Below, piece after piece: positions 8,911-17,747 of a DNA stretch of 64,000 nt. A model generated the notes under the pieces. The model did no database searches. It was not told the DNA's origin and was given only the letters and a program-made list of their open reading frames with translations. The stretch's first letter is position 1; every line of letters starts with the position of its first letter. The position numbers and the translations under genes were made by a program. Where the stretch lies: assembly GCF_004341825.1 (NCBI RefSeq), contig NZ_SMAG01000003.1:455591-519590 (forward strand). The letters are read 5' to 3'. Source of the DNA: Hazenella coriacea (lineage in GTDB: Bacteria; Bacillota; Bacilli; Thermoactinomycetales; Thermoactinomycetaceae).

Positions 8911-9513
8911 ATGGGCAGAAAACGAGTCATTGATCCAACTGATTTATTAGTAGCTACTGAAGAATTATTGCTCGAAGTAGGCTACCACGCATTTAACTTC
9001 AAGTTGTTATCCCAAAAATTACGAGTAGCACGTAGCACCCTTTACGAGTACTATCCAAACAAAGAAGAACTGATCACTTCATATATGCTTCAATTAATGG
9101 AACGGATTTTGAATGAATGTGAATGCTTGAACGAAATTGAATCACCCATGGATCAGTTACATCAAATCTTGCTGATCTTTATTAAGTACTCACAAGTGCA
9201 CCAAGTGATGCCAATGACATCTTTTATTGATGGAAAAGCTTCACCCACCATTAAAACAGGCTTAGTCCAGTTAACGAAAGATCACTATCGACTATACAAT
9301 CAGATCACTCAAACCATTGAAGAATGCAAACAACGGCAGCTGATAGACGCTTCAATCTCAACGTCGATTATTGCTGGTCTGATCTATAACTCTATCCTGA
9401 TTCCTAATAAGGAACAATTACCCAAAGAAGAGTTTACCAAACAACTGTTTTCTGTGATCAAAAATGGAATAAAAGCAAAAATTGTTGACACGCATGTCGA
9501 AAACATAGAATAA
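8911..9513 (+). CDS. TetR/AcrR-family transcriptional regulator
   Basis: 200 residues. The N-terminal helix-turn-helix is clear: ATEELLLEVGYHAFNFKLLS, then RVARSTLYEYYPNKEELI. The C-terminal ligand or dimer domain is variable, as usual. GGAAGAAGGAAGG precedes ATG 8911. The next gene in the same direction is the catalytically defective aldehyde dehydrogenase homologue, separated by a terminator and an IS605-type right end, so co-regulation is possible but not shown. No palindromic operator was recognised with confidence. Confidence 0.9.
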   Translation: MGRKRVIDPTDLLVATEELLLEVGYHAFNFKLLSQKLRVARSTLYEYYPNKEELITSYMLQLMERILNECECLNEIESPMDQLHQILLIFIKYSQVHQVMPMTSFIDGKASPTIKTGLVQLTKDHYRLYNQITQTIEECKQRQLIDASISTSIIAGLIYNSILIPNKEQLPKEEFTKQLFSVIKNGIKAKIVDTHVENIE

Positions 9514-9540
9514 CACATTCGACATGTGTGTCAATTATTT
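9485..9540 (+). terminator. Terminator overlapping the 3' end of the TetR gene
   Basis: TTGACACGCATGTCGAA (9485-9501) and TTCGACATGTGTGTCAA (9518-9534) make a 17-bp stem with one G-U pair. The stem contains the last codons of the gene and is followed by TTATTTTT. The same palindrome could in principle bind a regulator. Confidence 0.75.
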
Positions 9541-9544
9541 TTAT

Positions 9545-9583
9545 CACCTCTTAGTATTAGCGTAGGTGGCGGAAGTGTTCAAT
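9545..9583 (+). mobile_element. Orphan IS200/IS605-type right end
   Basis: The element begins with CACCTCTTAG and ends with GTAGGTGGCGGAAGTGTTCAAT. It has the same sequence and hairpin (CACCT/AGGTG) as the right end that follows the tnpB gene at 63.6 kb, with a one-base-shorter loop and few substitutions. No tnpA or tnpB lies beside it, so it is a solo end left by excision or decay, or a short non-autonomous copy. Confidence 0.75.
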
Positions 9584-9714
9584 TACCAATCACCATTGAT
9601 TTTTCATCATTGATTTTCATTTGCTCTTTTGCTTGTATGAGAAGTAGAATAAAATGATAAATGATTGAAATATAGCGATCGGGGAAATAACCCTAAAAAG
9701 GAGGGTGAATAGGC

Positions 9715-11238
9715 TTGAGCCATAACGAGATCTTTTCGTTTGATCCAAGTCATGTAGAACCACTTGAAGAAACTTCACCAGAACAGGTCACCGAAGCAAT
9801 GCTAACCGCTAGAACAGTATTCTCAATTTGGAAAGATTATACGCTTGCCCAGCGATTAGAATATATGAAGCAACTTCGCTTATATCTCGTTGAACACTCA
9901 GAGAACATTGTTCAAAAAATTGTTTTAGAAACAGGAAAAGTTCCTGTCGAAGCTTTAATGACAGAAGTTTTCACAACCATTGAATTGATCCGTTATTATG
10001 AAAAGCATGCCAGCTCCATTTTAAAAGCTAAAAAGGTGTCAACACCATTATTTATGTATGGTCGTCAATCAGAGGTCATTTACCGCCCGATGGGGGTGAT
10101 CGGGATTGTCTCCCCTGAAATACAACCCTTTCAATCAGCGATGATTCCGATTGTGACTGCATTAATTGCGGGCAACACCATCCTTTTATGTCCTTCTAAG
10201 CCCTTATCAGCACTACATCATCTGTTTGAAGAGATATTTGCTGCTATTTCATTGCCTACAGGAGCCGTTCAAATCTTAAGCGGCGGAAACAGAGTGGCTG
10301 AGCTACTCGTTGAAGCAAAACCTGCTAAGATGTATATTTCGGGCTCTTCTCACGCAAGTAAAAGGATCTATCAAAAGGCTTCAGAACAAATGATTCCTGT
10401 TGAGTTACAACTTGGTGGGAAAGATGCCATGATCGTGTTTGCTGATGCAGATTTAGAGCGTGCTACCAACGCTGCTGTCTGGGGAGCCTTTAACAATAGC
10501 GGTCAATCTCGCGCAACCATTGATCGACTTTATGTTGAGTATTCCGTTTATGGAGCTTTAATCACCCGTTTGAAAGAAAAAACGGAAGCCCTTCGGATTG
10601 GTCAAGGTCACGAAGCAGAAATGGGCTCCATCTCATCCGTGCGGCAACTTCAACTCCTTCAACAACAGATTGCAGATGCTGTTCAAAAAGGTGCTACCCT
10701 TTTATGTGGTGGAAAACAGATAGATGAAAATCACTTATATTTTGAACCCACTATCCTTGTAGATGTTGACCATACGATGAAAATCATGAAAGAAGAAACC
10801 AATGGTCCTGTCATCGCCGTGATGCCCTTCTCTACTGATGAGGAAGCCATTCGCCTTGCCAATGATTCAGATTATGGGTTAGGGTGCAGTATTTGGTCGC
10901 GAAGTACAAAACGTTTAGAAATGGCAGTTCAACAAATGGAGGTTCGAAATATCTGTCTGAATGATATACACGCACAGATGAACAATCCCAATCTACCTAT
11001 GAGCGGAATGAAACAAAGTGGTTTTGGTACCACTTATGGGCCAGATGGTTTACTTGCCTATTGTCATCCCATTTCAATCATGACTTACAAAGGAAGTAAA
11101 GCAGAAGAATTTACTTGGTACCCCTATGACTTGAATCAATATGAAACATTTCAAATGTTAATTCAATCTTTCTATGGTAAAAAAAAGAAACTTGCTCCAA
11201 AAGAAATGAAAGAGCTCTATGATAAATTAATGAAATAG
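9715..11238 (+). CDS. Aldehyde dehydrogenase homologue without catalytic residues (probable pseudoenzyme)
   Basis: A full-length 507-residue ALDH-fold protein with no stop or frameshift. Alignment by eye to the superfamily gives these changes in ALDH2 numbering: W168/N169 are E135/I136 (SPEIQPF), K192 is C159 and E195 is K162 (LLCPSK), the general base E268 is Q232 (LQLGGKD), the nucleophile C302 is R266 (NSGQSRATIDR) and F401 is N363 (EETNGP). The Cys-to-Glu spacing (34) is preserved. Structural motifs survive: ISGSS, SGMKQSGFG and a C-terminal EFTWYPYDLNQYETF tail like that of carotenoid- or long-chain-aldehyde ALDHs. It should therefore not oxidise aldehydes, and a binding or regulatory role is an inference. 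TTG 9715 follows GGAGGGTGA. It lies downstream of a TetR gene. Confidence 0.88.
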   Translation: MSHNEIFSFDPSHVEPLEETSPEQVTEAMLTARTVFSIWKDYTLAQRLEYMKQLRLYLVEHSENIVQKIVLETGKVPVEALMTEVFTTIELIRYYEKHASSILKAKKVSTPLFMYGRQSEVIYRPMGVIGIVSPEIQPFQSAMIPIVTALIAGNTILLCPSKPLSALHHLFEEIFAAISLPTGAVQILSGGNRVAELLVEAKPAKMYISGSSHASKRIYQKASEQMIPVELQLGGKDAMIVFADADLERATNAAVWGAFNNSGQSRATIDRLYVEYSVYGALITRLKEKTEALRIGQGHEAEMGSISSVRQLQLLQQQIADAVQKGATLLCGGKQIDENHLYFEPTILVDVDHTMKIMKEETNGPVIAVMPFSTDEEAIRLANDSDYGLGCSIWSRSTKRLEMAVQQMEVRNICLNDIHAQMNNPNLPMSGMKQSGFGTTYGPDGLLAYCHPISIMTYKGSKAEEFTWYPYDLNQYETFQMLIQSFYGKKKKLAPKEMKELYDKLMK

Positions 11239-11250
11239 CATATAACTTCT

Positions 11251-11289
11251 TATGTTGGACTTCCTTGAAGATGAAGGAAGTCCAACATA
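11251..11289. terminator. Perfect 15-bp inverted repeat between convergent genes
   Basis: TATGTTGGACTTCCT and AGGAAGTCCAACATA are separated by 9 bases. The position between the ALDH homologue and the XRE gene suggests a terminator, although the U-tract is weak. Confidence 0.6.
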
Positions 11290-11350
11290 TTGAATACGTA
11301 CACGGCCATGAAGACTCCCATCACAAAAATCAGTTCTTATTTAGGAATGT

Positions 11351-11746
11351 TCAATCAAATTTAAGTAAGCCCAAATGCCTTAAATTAATAATAATCTGTT
11401 CATCATTCATTCCCAGCTTTTTAAACTCTGCGATTTTCCTTTCTTTTCGTTTTAACATTTCGTCTCTCTCTTTTTCTTCAAATTGACGAATATTCTGTTG
11501 CCTTTCTTCTTCTGTTGGTGGAATAAATTCATACAATTCATCAGGACGAACACCTAGAATATAAGCCATATGAAACAACGTATCTGGACGTGGCATCGCT
11601 CCACCTCGGGACCATAAAGAAACTTGTTGTTTACGTACACCCAATTCTCTAGCTAAGGTCGTCTGACTCACTTTTCGTCCACCGATCAGATACCCTTCTT
11701 CTTTACGCTTACTCATTACGCTGTCAATCCTCGGAATTAATTTCAT
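11351..11746 (-). CDS. XRE-family helix-turn-helix regulator with charged C-terminal helix
   Basis: 131 residues. The central Cro/C1-type HTH reads VSQTTLARELGVRKQQVSLW, then GAMPRPDTLFHMAYILGVRPDELYEF. The C-terminal third is a long charged helix (about residues 78-131, rich in E, K and R) that may mediate dimerisation. AAAGGGGATC lies upstream of ATG 11746. It faces the ALDH homologue and has an AT-rich upstream region. No target can be named. Confidence 0.85.
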   Translation of the reverse strand: MKLIPRIDSVMSKRKEEGYLIGGRKVSQTTLARELGVRKQQVSLWSRGGAMPRPDTLFHMAYILGVRPDELYEFIPPTEEERQQNIRQFEEKERDEMLKRKERKIAEFKKLGMNDEQIIINLRHLGLLKFD

Positions 11747-12089
11747 ATACTCTTGATCCCCTTTCTTAATCCAATCCTTTTTTACCTGATTCTAACATGA
11801 TTATTATAGATGATAAACTATTTGCATAATTAAAAACTAAAAATATTAATAATAAAAATCAACAATTTGTCACTTTCTATTTTAAATACCTTAGTTTAAA
11901 CAAGAAAATTATCAAATTTTAAATGTAATTGTACATTTTGTTATATCTTTCACTTCCGTTTTTTGTTAAAATAGAACCAAGGGTCTAACTCTTTCCCCTC
12001 AGTCTTTTGTTCCATCTCCTCTTATTCTCCATCCCCTCACAGCGTTCGTTGTCCCATTTTCCAAAGACCCTAGAAGGGACAGGTGAGCG
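11747..12089. other. AT-rich intergenic region
   Basis: 343 bases between divergent XRE and Nudix genes. The DNA is very A/T rich with several weak TATAAT-like hexamers (for example TAAAAT near 11970). No convincing gene, repeat or RNA structure was found. Confidence 0.5.
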
Positions 12090-12092
12090 ATG

Positions 12093-12500
12093 ATGACTTC
12101 TCCCAAACAACGAGTAAATGCTTATGTTGTGGTTTTAAATCGAAATAGCGAAATCCTGTTAGTGAAACAAAATAATCGCAGTTGGGATCTTCCTGGTGGC
12201 TCAGTCAAAGGTCGGGAGTCTATTCGGATTGCTGCATTACGAACAGTCAAAGAACAAACTGGATTACAGATTAAATTAGTCCAATTTTGCGGAATATTCC
12301 AAAATGTGAATGCAGGCATTACTCATATTTTATTTATCGCAAAGCCGATCGGCGGGCAACTTTTAGAGACAACCGAATCATTAGATGTTGGTTTTTTTCC
12401 TATTAAACCTGCTCTCCGCTTTACTATTTGGAAAAATGTTAAGCAAAGAATATTATACTGCTTAGATGAAAGCAAACAACCATTTTTCGTTGAGTTTTAA
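12093..12500 (+). CDS. Nudix-fold protein with degenerate Nudix box
   Basis: About 135 residues. The Nudix region reads DLPGGSVKGRESIRIAALRT followed by VKEQTGL. Compared with G-x5-E-x7-REUxEExGU, the Glu after the conserved Arg is Thr, and the second Glu of the EE pair is Gln. At least one metal-ligand position is lost, so hydrolysis may be weak or absent. It is of the short 130-150 residue class. The start may be either of two adjacent ATGs (12090 or 12093), and the AGGTGA spacing slightly favours the second. Function unknown. Confidence 0.75.
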   Translation: MTSPKQRVNAYVVVLNRNSEILLVKQNNRSWDLPGGSVKGRESIRIAALRTVKEQTGLQIKLVQFCGIFQNVNAGITHILFIAKPIGGQLLETTESLDVGFFPIKPALRFTIWKNVKQRILYCLDESKQPFFVEF

Positions 12501-12537
12501 ATCTATTCACTGAGGTCCAAAAAACCATTCACCATAG

Positions 12538-12575
12538 AAAAGGGTAGGATGTGATTATTGATCTCCTACTCTTTT
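12538..12575 (+). terminator. Hairpin after the degenerate Nudix gene
   Basis: AAAAGGGTAGGA pairs with TCCTACTCTTTT, ending in a short U-run. Confidence 0.6.
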
Positions 12576-12865
12576 CGCATCTTTAGTCATTTTGTACATA
12601 TTTTAGACACTGTATAAATGCTCTTAATACGATAAAATAAAACAGACAGCAGTGTCGATTATTAAACTTAGGAGTTGATATTTCGCACTACCCGAAAGTG
12701 ACTTTGATTATCATACTCTTAAAAGTGAAATCCTACTAAACAAGAGCGACATCATATGATAGTCGCACTTTAAATGTGTGAAGCTTTGGGCTTTCTCATC
12801 CGAGTTCACTGACTTCGCCATGATCTCCTTTTCAGGAGTATTTTTGTATATTGGGAGGTAACACT
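12576..12865. other. Non-coding stretch with dispersed-repeat copy and hairpin
   Basis: This contains repeat copy A (12649-12705) and the near-palindrome GCGACATCATATGAT/GTCGC near 12746-12766. No gene of credible length is present. It forms the upstream region of the DUF3817 gene. Confidence 0.5.
12649..12705 (+). repeat. Dispersed intergenic repeat, copy A
   Basis: It carries CAGCAGTGTCGAT, then ACTTAGGAGTTGATATTTCG and a C. The second block matches the core AGGAGTCGATNTTTCGC shared with copies at 47.4, 49.6 and 52.1 kb. Confidence 0.5.
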
Positions 12866-13192
12866 TTGTTAAAAACAGCTCTTGGACGTTTACGTGTAGT
12901 TGGTTTGATTGAAGGGGTCTCTTATCTTGTACTACTAGGCATTGCGATGCCCCTTAAATATTTTGCAGACATCCCGATCGCTGTTACGATCGCAGGTGGG
13001 CTTCATGGTGTACTCTTTATTTTATTTATGCTTGCTCTCGCTGAAGTAAAGTTCAAACATCGTTGGCATTTACAGCGTGCATTCATTGCCTTCATACTCT
13101 CGTTGGTTCCATTTGGAAACTTTGTTCTAGATAAAAGCTTACGACGAGATCAAGAGATGCTTACGAAATCAAAAGTATCGATGAAACAATAA
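12866..13192 (+). CDS. DUF3817 integral membrane protein (YdzA-like)
   Basis: 108 residues. The opening LGRLRVVGLIEGVSYLVLLG and the central IAGGLHGVLFILFMLAL are hallmarks of DUF3817, small membrane proteins with about three transmembrane helices. The function is not established. TTG 12866 lies 7 bases after GGGAGG; an earlier TTG at 12851 overlaps that ribosome site and is rejected. A strong terminator follows. Confidence 0.85.
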   Translation: MLKTALGRLRVVGLIEGVSYLVLLGIAMPLKYFADIPIAVTIAGGLHGVLFILFMLALAEVKFKHRWHLQRAFIAFILSLVPFGNFVLDKSLRRDQEMLTKSKVSMKQ

Positions 13193-13232
13193 TCTCTATT
13201 CATTGAGGTCATGTCAGATACTCTATCATGAC

Positions 13233-13274
13233 AAAAAACACAACCACTCCTTTTTAGAGACCGGTTGTGTTTTT
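13233..13274. terminator. Bidirectional terminator between DUF3817 gene and tyrS
   Basis: AAAAACACAACC and GGTTGTGTTTTT are separated by 17 bases, with A/T runs suitable for both strands. Confidence 0.8.
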
Positions 13275-13316
13275 ACTGGAACATGATCAAAAATCCTGAT
13301 GTTTTCAGAGCAACTT

Positions 13317-14582
13317 TTATCCTAATCGAACACGGGCAAATTTACGACGACCCACTTGTACAACCATGTCATTCTCCACTTTGACTTGTAGTTGAACATC
13401 AGTCACTTTTTCTTGATTGATTCGTACACCGCCCTGTTGTAACATTCGTCGTGCTTCTCCATTAGAAGAAACTAATCCCAATTGAGATAGAAGAGTAACA
13501 ATCCAGATCTTTCCATCGTTGAGTTCATTGTTATTAATTGTTACCTGTTCAATCTCATCGGGTAAATCACGCTGTTGGAATACAGTCCGAAAACGAGCCT
13601 CTGCCTCTTTAGCTGCTTCTTCACCATGGTACATACGTACTAAAGTAAAAGCTAGTTTCATTTTGGCATCACGTGGATGGATCGTACCTTGAGCAAGACC
13701 CGATCTTAATGATTCTAAATCAGCTAGACTAAGGTCAGTAACTAACTCATAGTATTTAAGCATGAGCTCATCAGGAATTGACATTGCTTTTCCATACATC
13801 TCACTTGGTTCTTCATCAATACCAATGTAATTTCCAAGGCTTTTGCTCATTTTCTTCACACCATCGAGCCCTTCAAGAAGTGGCATAGTCAAAATCACTT
13901 GTTCTTCTTGACCATACTCTTTTTGAAGTTGACGTCCCATCAGTAAGTTAAAGGTTTGATCCGTCCCACCTAACTCTACATCTGTATGAAGGGCTACAGA
14001 ATCATACCCCTGCATTAAAGGATAGAAAAATTCATGAATACCAATTGCTTGACCACTATGGTAACGCTTCGAGAAGTCATCCCGTTCTAATATCCGAGCT
14101 ACTGTACATTTAGCTGCAAGCTTAGTGATATCTGCAAAAGTAAGTGGACTTAACCAGTGACTGTTAAAGTGAATTTCTATCTTTTCAGGGTCTAACACCT
14201 TGAACAACTGATCCGTGTAAGTTTTTGCATTCTTTTTTACTTCATCTTCACTTAATGGCTTCCGTGTTTCTGACTTTCCAGACGGATCTCCGATCTGTGC
14301 TGTAAAGTCACCAATGACTAATTGCACCATATGACCCAATCGTTGAAAATCACGTAGTTTATGAAAGACTACAGTATGACCAATATGAATATCAGGAGCT
14401 GTTGGATCAAGACCTAGCTTTACTTTTAAGGGAGTTTGGGTTTCAAGAGAACGTCTAATCTTCTCTTCCAACATATCCATCGGTAAAATCTCTGATACAC
14501 CACGTTCTAAAATTGCCAGTTGTCGTTCAATCTCTGCTTTCACTTCTGGCTGTATGGTTTCTTCTGTTGTCAATTGGATCAC
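13317..14582 (-). CDS. tyrS: Tyrosyl-tRNA synthetase
   Basis: 421 residues of the bacterial TyrRS type. The class I signatures are [18 protein letters not shown] (HIGH) and [10 protein letters not shown] (KMSKS). The tyrosine-site stretch [17 protein letters not shown] and the following [15 protein letters not shown] are also present. A C-terminal S4 domain ([20 protein letters not shown]) binds tRNA. The enzyme charges tRNA-Tyr in the cytosol. It is preceded by a T-box leader, so expression should respond to uncharged tRNA-Tyr. Confidence 0.98.
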   Translation of the reverse strand: MIQLTTEETIQPEVKAEIERQLAILERGVSEILPMDMLEEKIRRSLETQTPLKVKLGLDPTAPDIHIGHTVVFHKLRDFQRLGHMVQLVIGDFTAQIGDPSGKSETRKPLSEDEVKKNAKTYTDQLFKVLDPEKIEIHFNSHWLSPLTFADITKLAAKCTVARILERDDFSKRYHSGQAIGIHEFFYPLMQGYDSVALHTDVELGGTDQTFNLLMGRQLQKEYGQEEQVILTMPLLEGLDGVKKMSKSLGNYIGIDEEPSEMYGKAMSIPDELMLKYYELVTDLSLADLESLRSGLAQGTIHPRDAKMKLAFTLVRMYHGEEAAKEAEARFRTVFQQRDLPDEIEQVTINNNELNDGKIWIVTLLSQLGLVSSNGEARRMLQQGGVRINQEKVTDVQLQVKVENDMVVQVGRRKFARVRLG

Positions 14583-14599
14583 CTCTGATTAAAATGAAA

Positions 14600-14840
14600 A
14601 TAAAAAACCCCCATCCCTAAAAAGGGACGGAGGTTGATTCCGCGGTACCACCCTAATTGAAAGTTATATATAAACTTTCCGCTTGGTTTTCATAACGAAG
14701 AGTATTCTCCGGGTGCACAAAATTCACACCAAGCTCCCAAGTGTAATTCACCCTGTAGTCGATTGCTGATTCACACCAACCATCAGCTCTCTGAGTAATC
14801 GTACCTACTGGCTACTAAGCTTGTTCACTGCCTTTTCCAG
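14600..14840 (-). promoter_or_regulatory. T-box leader of tyrS
   Basis: On the reverse strand, stem I features (CAGAGAGCTGATGGTTGGTG) precede a candidate specifier UAC (Tyr) at 14757-14755. The T-box AGGGTGGTACCGCGG (about 14655-14640) and a terminator AACCTCCGTCCCT/AGGGATGGGGGTT followed by TTTTTT (14635-14600) come next. The UGGU bulge would pair with the tRNA acceptor end and favour the antiterminator when tRNA-Tyr is uncharged. Confidence 0.92.
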
Positions 14841-14895
14841 TTAATCAATTTGTTGTTATTTTATGCCTTGACCAAAACAGATGTTTCGGTAATTA

Positions 14896-14904
14896 TGATA
14901 TAAT
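14896..14904 (+). promoter_or_regulatory. Extended -10 promoter element upstream of the first class A PBP gene
   Basis: TGATATAAT gives a TGn extension plus a perfect TATAAT about 30 bases before the start codon. No good -35 is visible. Confidence 0.5.
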
Positions 14905-14934
14905 ATAACCCAATGTGAGGGGGTTAGCAAGACC

Positions 14935-17238
14935 ATGGGGAAAGAATATAAAAAACGATCAGAAAGTCTAAACAGACCTCTAGGAAAGCGCATCCTCAAA
15001 GGAACCCTTACCACTTTGTTTGTCCTCTTTGTTATTAGTCTTGTACTAATTGTTGGAGGCATTGGAGTGGGAGCAGGAATTGTCTCAGCAATGGTTAAAG
15101 ACGAAAAATTACGTACCAAAGATGACTTTCAAAAAGATTTCGATAGTTTGACGCAGAATAGTTATGCTTATTTTCAAAATAAGGATAAAAATGGTGATTC
15201 TGTTCTGATCGGTAAGTTACGTAATAACGGAAATAGTATTAAACCAGTGACATCGACTAAAGATGTAAGTAAATACCTCATTGACGCCTTTATTTCGACA
15301 GAGGATCAAGAGTTTTATGAACATAGTGGAATCGTCCCCCGTTCTCTCATGCGAGCAACGATCCAACAAGCTACGAAGTCAGATACAAAAACGGGTGGTA
15401 GTACCATCACCCAGCAATTGGTTAAAAACGTCATTTTGAAAAATTCAGATAAAGATGTCTCTCGAAAAGCAAAAGAAATTGTTCTTGCGATTCGTTTAGA
15501 TTCAATGTTTGAAAAAGAGGAGATTTTTGTTCACTACCTAAACAGTGTTTACTTCGGAAAAGGCGCAGATGGTTTACATATGTATGGAGTTCAATCTGCA
15601 GCCCATGGTCTCTTTAATAAAGAGGTTGATCAATTAGAACCTGCTCAAGCAGCATACATTGCTGGTATGGTTCAACGCCCTAACGATTATAATCCAATTT
15701 CTGAAGACCCGAAAAACTTACAACGTGGTTTAAGCCGAATGAAGATCGTCTTAAATAACATGTTAGCAAACCAAAAAATCACGCAACAACAGTATGATGA
15801 AGCGTTGAAGTTTGATATCAAAGCTTCATTAGCAAAACCGAGTGATTTTGAGAACAGCTATACCAAGTATCCCTTTATTATGCACGCAATCGAAGAAGAA
15901 GCCGCTGAAGTATTCATGGAGATGGATAATCTCAATATCACAGAACTAAGTAAACAAGGGAAATACCGAGCCACCTTAAAGGATTATAAAAAGAAAGCAA
16001 TGTCTGGTGGGTATCGTTTCTACACAACGATTGATCAACAAATGTATGATGCCGTTAACAAAGCAGCCACAGAGAGACTCAAGTTTCGTGACAAAACCTA
16101 TAAGGGAATCAAAGATCATGAACAATTAGGTGCTGTAATCATTGACAATCGCAATGGAGCCGTTCTAGCTTTTGTCTCTGGAGCTAATCAAGGTCAAAAT
16201 ATAAACCAAAAAGATCATGCTTTACATGCAACGAATCAACCTGGGTCAGCAATTAAACCATTACTCGTTTATGCCCCTGCGGTGAATGAAGGAGTTATTT
16301 CTTCAGGTACACTCATTTTAGATGAAATGATCAAAAAAAGTGATGGTTCAGGCTACTATAAAAACGCAAACAATAAATATAAAGGTCCTGTAAATGCCAG
16401 TACAGCTTTGAAATACTCTTACAACATTCCTGCGATTAAAGTATTTAACCACATGGGACATCAAACTGGATTTGAATACTTAAATAAGATGGGAATTCCA
16501 CCTCATGAAAATGATGGTGAATCAGCAGCCATCGGTGGAGCTACCAATGGTTACACGGTTGAAAAAATGACAGCAGCCTTTGCAACCCTTGGGAATGACG
16601 GGAAATATAACAAGCCTTTCATGATCTCCAAGATTGAGGATGCTGATGGTAAAGTAATCTGGGAACATCAAACACAACCAGTAGAGGTCTTCACACCACA
16701 AACTGCTTTTGAAACGAACAAGATGTTACGCCAAGTATTAACTGGAACAGGTGCATATGTTGGAGGTAAAGTTAGTGGTTATGATCTCGCTGGAAAAACG
16801 GGAACAACCTCTGACGATAAGGATCTCTGGTTTGTCGGTTATACACCACAGATCACTTTAGGCGTCTGGGGAGGATATGACTATAACTTCTCCATGAAAC
16901 ATAATAGTCACTTCACCAAGCAAGCTTGGGTCAACATCTTTAAAGCTGCTGCCCAAGCAAACCCTGGGTATTTTGATAAAAAGGCTCGCTTTAATAGCCC
17001 TGGTGGCGGTGTAAAAGGGATCGCCTGTATCGAATGTGATCGAATCCGTGATTATCATCAGAAGAAACAAGCAGAGGAAGACAAGAAAAAGCAGGACGAT
17101 CATAGAAAAGGCGGTACAAAACCACCTGGGCATCGAGATCCAGATCCGCCGATTACAACACCTCCTACATTTCCACCACCAAATACAACACCACCAATCA
17201 TACCTGAGCCTCCAAATAGAGAAGAAGGATCAGAATAA
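14935..17238 (+). CDS. Class A penicillin-binding protein (transglycosylase/transpeptidase), copy 1
   Basis: 767 residues: a short cytoplasmic basic region, one membrane anchor (about 25-48) and a GT51 transglycosylase with STEDQEFYEHSGI, GGSTITQQLVKN and RKAKEI. The penicillin-binding transpeptidase has SxxK in QPGSAIKP, SxN in YSYN and KTGTT in AGKTGTTSDDKD, and a Pro/Thr-rich extracellular tail follows. It polymerises and cross-links peptidoglycan on the outer membrane face. All catalytic motifs are intact. It is tandem with a second, clearly paralogous gene, each with its own terminator and extended -10 promoter. A CIECD pair of cysteines precedes the tail, and copy 2 has CFECD at the same point. 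Confidence 0.95.
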   Translation: MGKEYKKRSESLNRPLGKRILKGTLTTLFVLFVISLVLIVGGIGVGAGIVSAMVKDEKLRTKDDFQKDFDSLTQNSYAYFQNKDKNGDSVLIGKLRNNGNSIKPVTSTKDVSKYLIDAFISTEDQEFYEHSGIVPRSLMRATIQQATKSDTKTGGSTITQQLVKNVILKNSDKDVSRKAKEIVLAIRLDSMFEKEEIFVHYLNSVYFGKGADGLHMYGVQSAAHGLFNKEVDQLEPAQAAYIAGMVQRPNDYNPISEDPKNLQRGLSRMKIVLNNMLANQKITQQQYDEALKFDIKASLAKPSDFENSYTKYPFIMHAIEEEAAEVFMEMDNLNITELSKQGKYRATLKDYKKKAMSGGYRFYTTIDQQMYDAVNKAATERLKFRDKTYKGIKDHEQLGAVIIDNRNGAVLAFVSGANQGQNINQKDHALHATNQPGSAIKPLLVYAPAVNEGVISSGTLILDEMIKKSDGSGYYKNANNKYKGPVNASTALKYSYNIPAIKVFNHMGHQTGFEYLNKMGIPPHENDGESAAIGGATNGYTVEKMTAAFATLGNDGKYNKPFMISKIEDADGKVIWEHQTQPVEVFTPQTAFETNKMLRQVLTGTGAYVGGKVSGYDLAGKTGTTSDDKDLWFVGYTPQITLGVWGGYDYNFSMKHNSHFTKQAWVNIFKAAAQANPGYFDKKARFNSPGGGVKGIACIECDRIRDYHQKKQAEEDKKKQDDHRKGGTKPPGHRDPDPPITTPPTFPPPNTTPPIIPEPPNREEGSE

Positions 17239-17249
17239 ACGCAAAGTCG

Positions 17250-17279
17250 AAAGCCTCCAGATTTTATGGAGGCTTTTTT
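17250..17279 (+). terminator. Terminator after PBP copy 1
   Basis: AAAGCCTCCA pairs with TGGAGGCTTT and is followed by TTTC. Confidence 0.9.
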
Positions 17280-17747
17280 CTATGAAAACACAAGAGGATG
17301 AACATCAAGCTATATTACTTAGATATTTGGTCATTTTCATCCCCAGCAGTTCTAGAATTTTTTTTGTAGTAAAGGACACAATTTCCGAATGAAGTTACGA
17401 ATAAGAAGAGTAGACACTATTTTAAAATATAATGCTTAACACATCAATCAAAAGTCTTTTCGTCTATACACATCACTTTTAGTTTAAAAAAGATGTGTGG
17501 CTGACTGCAACAGTCAAACAAAAACGGGAGCAGATTCTCGCTATCGTTTCCTTATTCCCATCATGTACTTAACCATGGGGAAAGGATCTAAACACCACGG
17601 AACCATGCAAACCGAATCACTTAGATGCAAACATGATGTCATCCACAGCCAAATTCAATTTCATCTAATCGTCAATATTTTTCTATGAACTGCCTTCTTG
17701 GTTCCTGTGATATAATGATTTGGCAGTTGCAAAGGGGGAATCATTGG
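17280..17747. other. Intergenic region between tandem PBP genes
   Basis: About 470 bases. There is a weak hairpin ACACATC/GATGTGT near 17468-17496, and an extended -10 (TGATATAAT, near 17707-17715) just before PBP copy 2. Short open frames here lack ribosome sites and family resemblance, so no gene is called. Confidence 0.5.

Noticed and set aside
9485..9540. Long palindrome as TetR operator
   Set aside because: It overlaps the 3' end of the TetR gene itself and is followed by a U-run, so a terminator is the simpler reading.
14856..15119. Reverse open frame opposite the first PBP gene
   Set aside because: It lies over a clearly coding forward gene with strong family motifs and has no ribosome site of its own.
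17281..17684. T-box or other riboswitch between the PBP genes
   Set aside because: No AGGGTGGTACCGCG-type motif or conserved aptamer was found; only a small hairpin is present.
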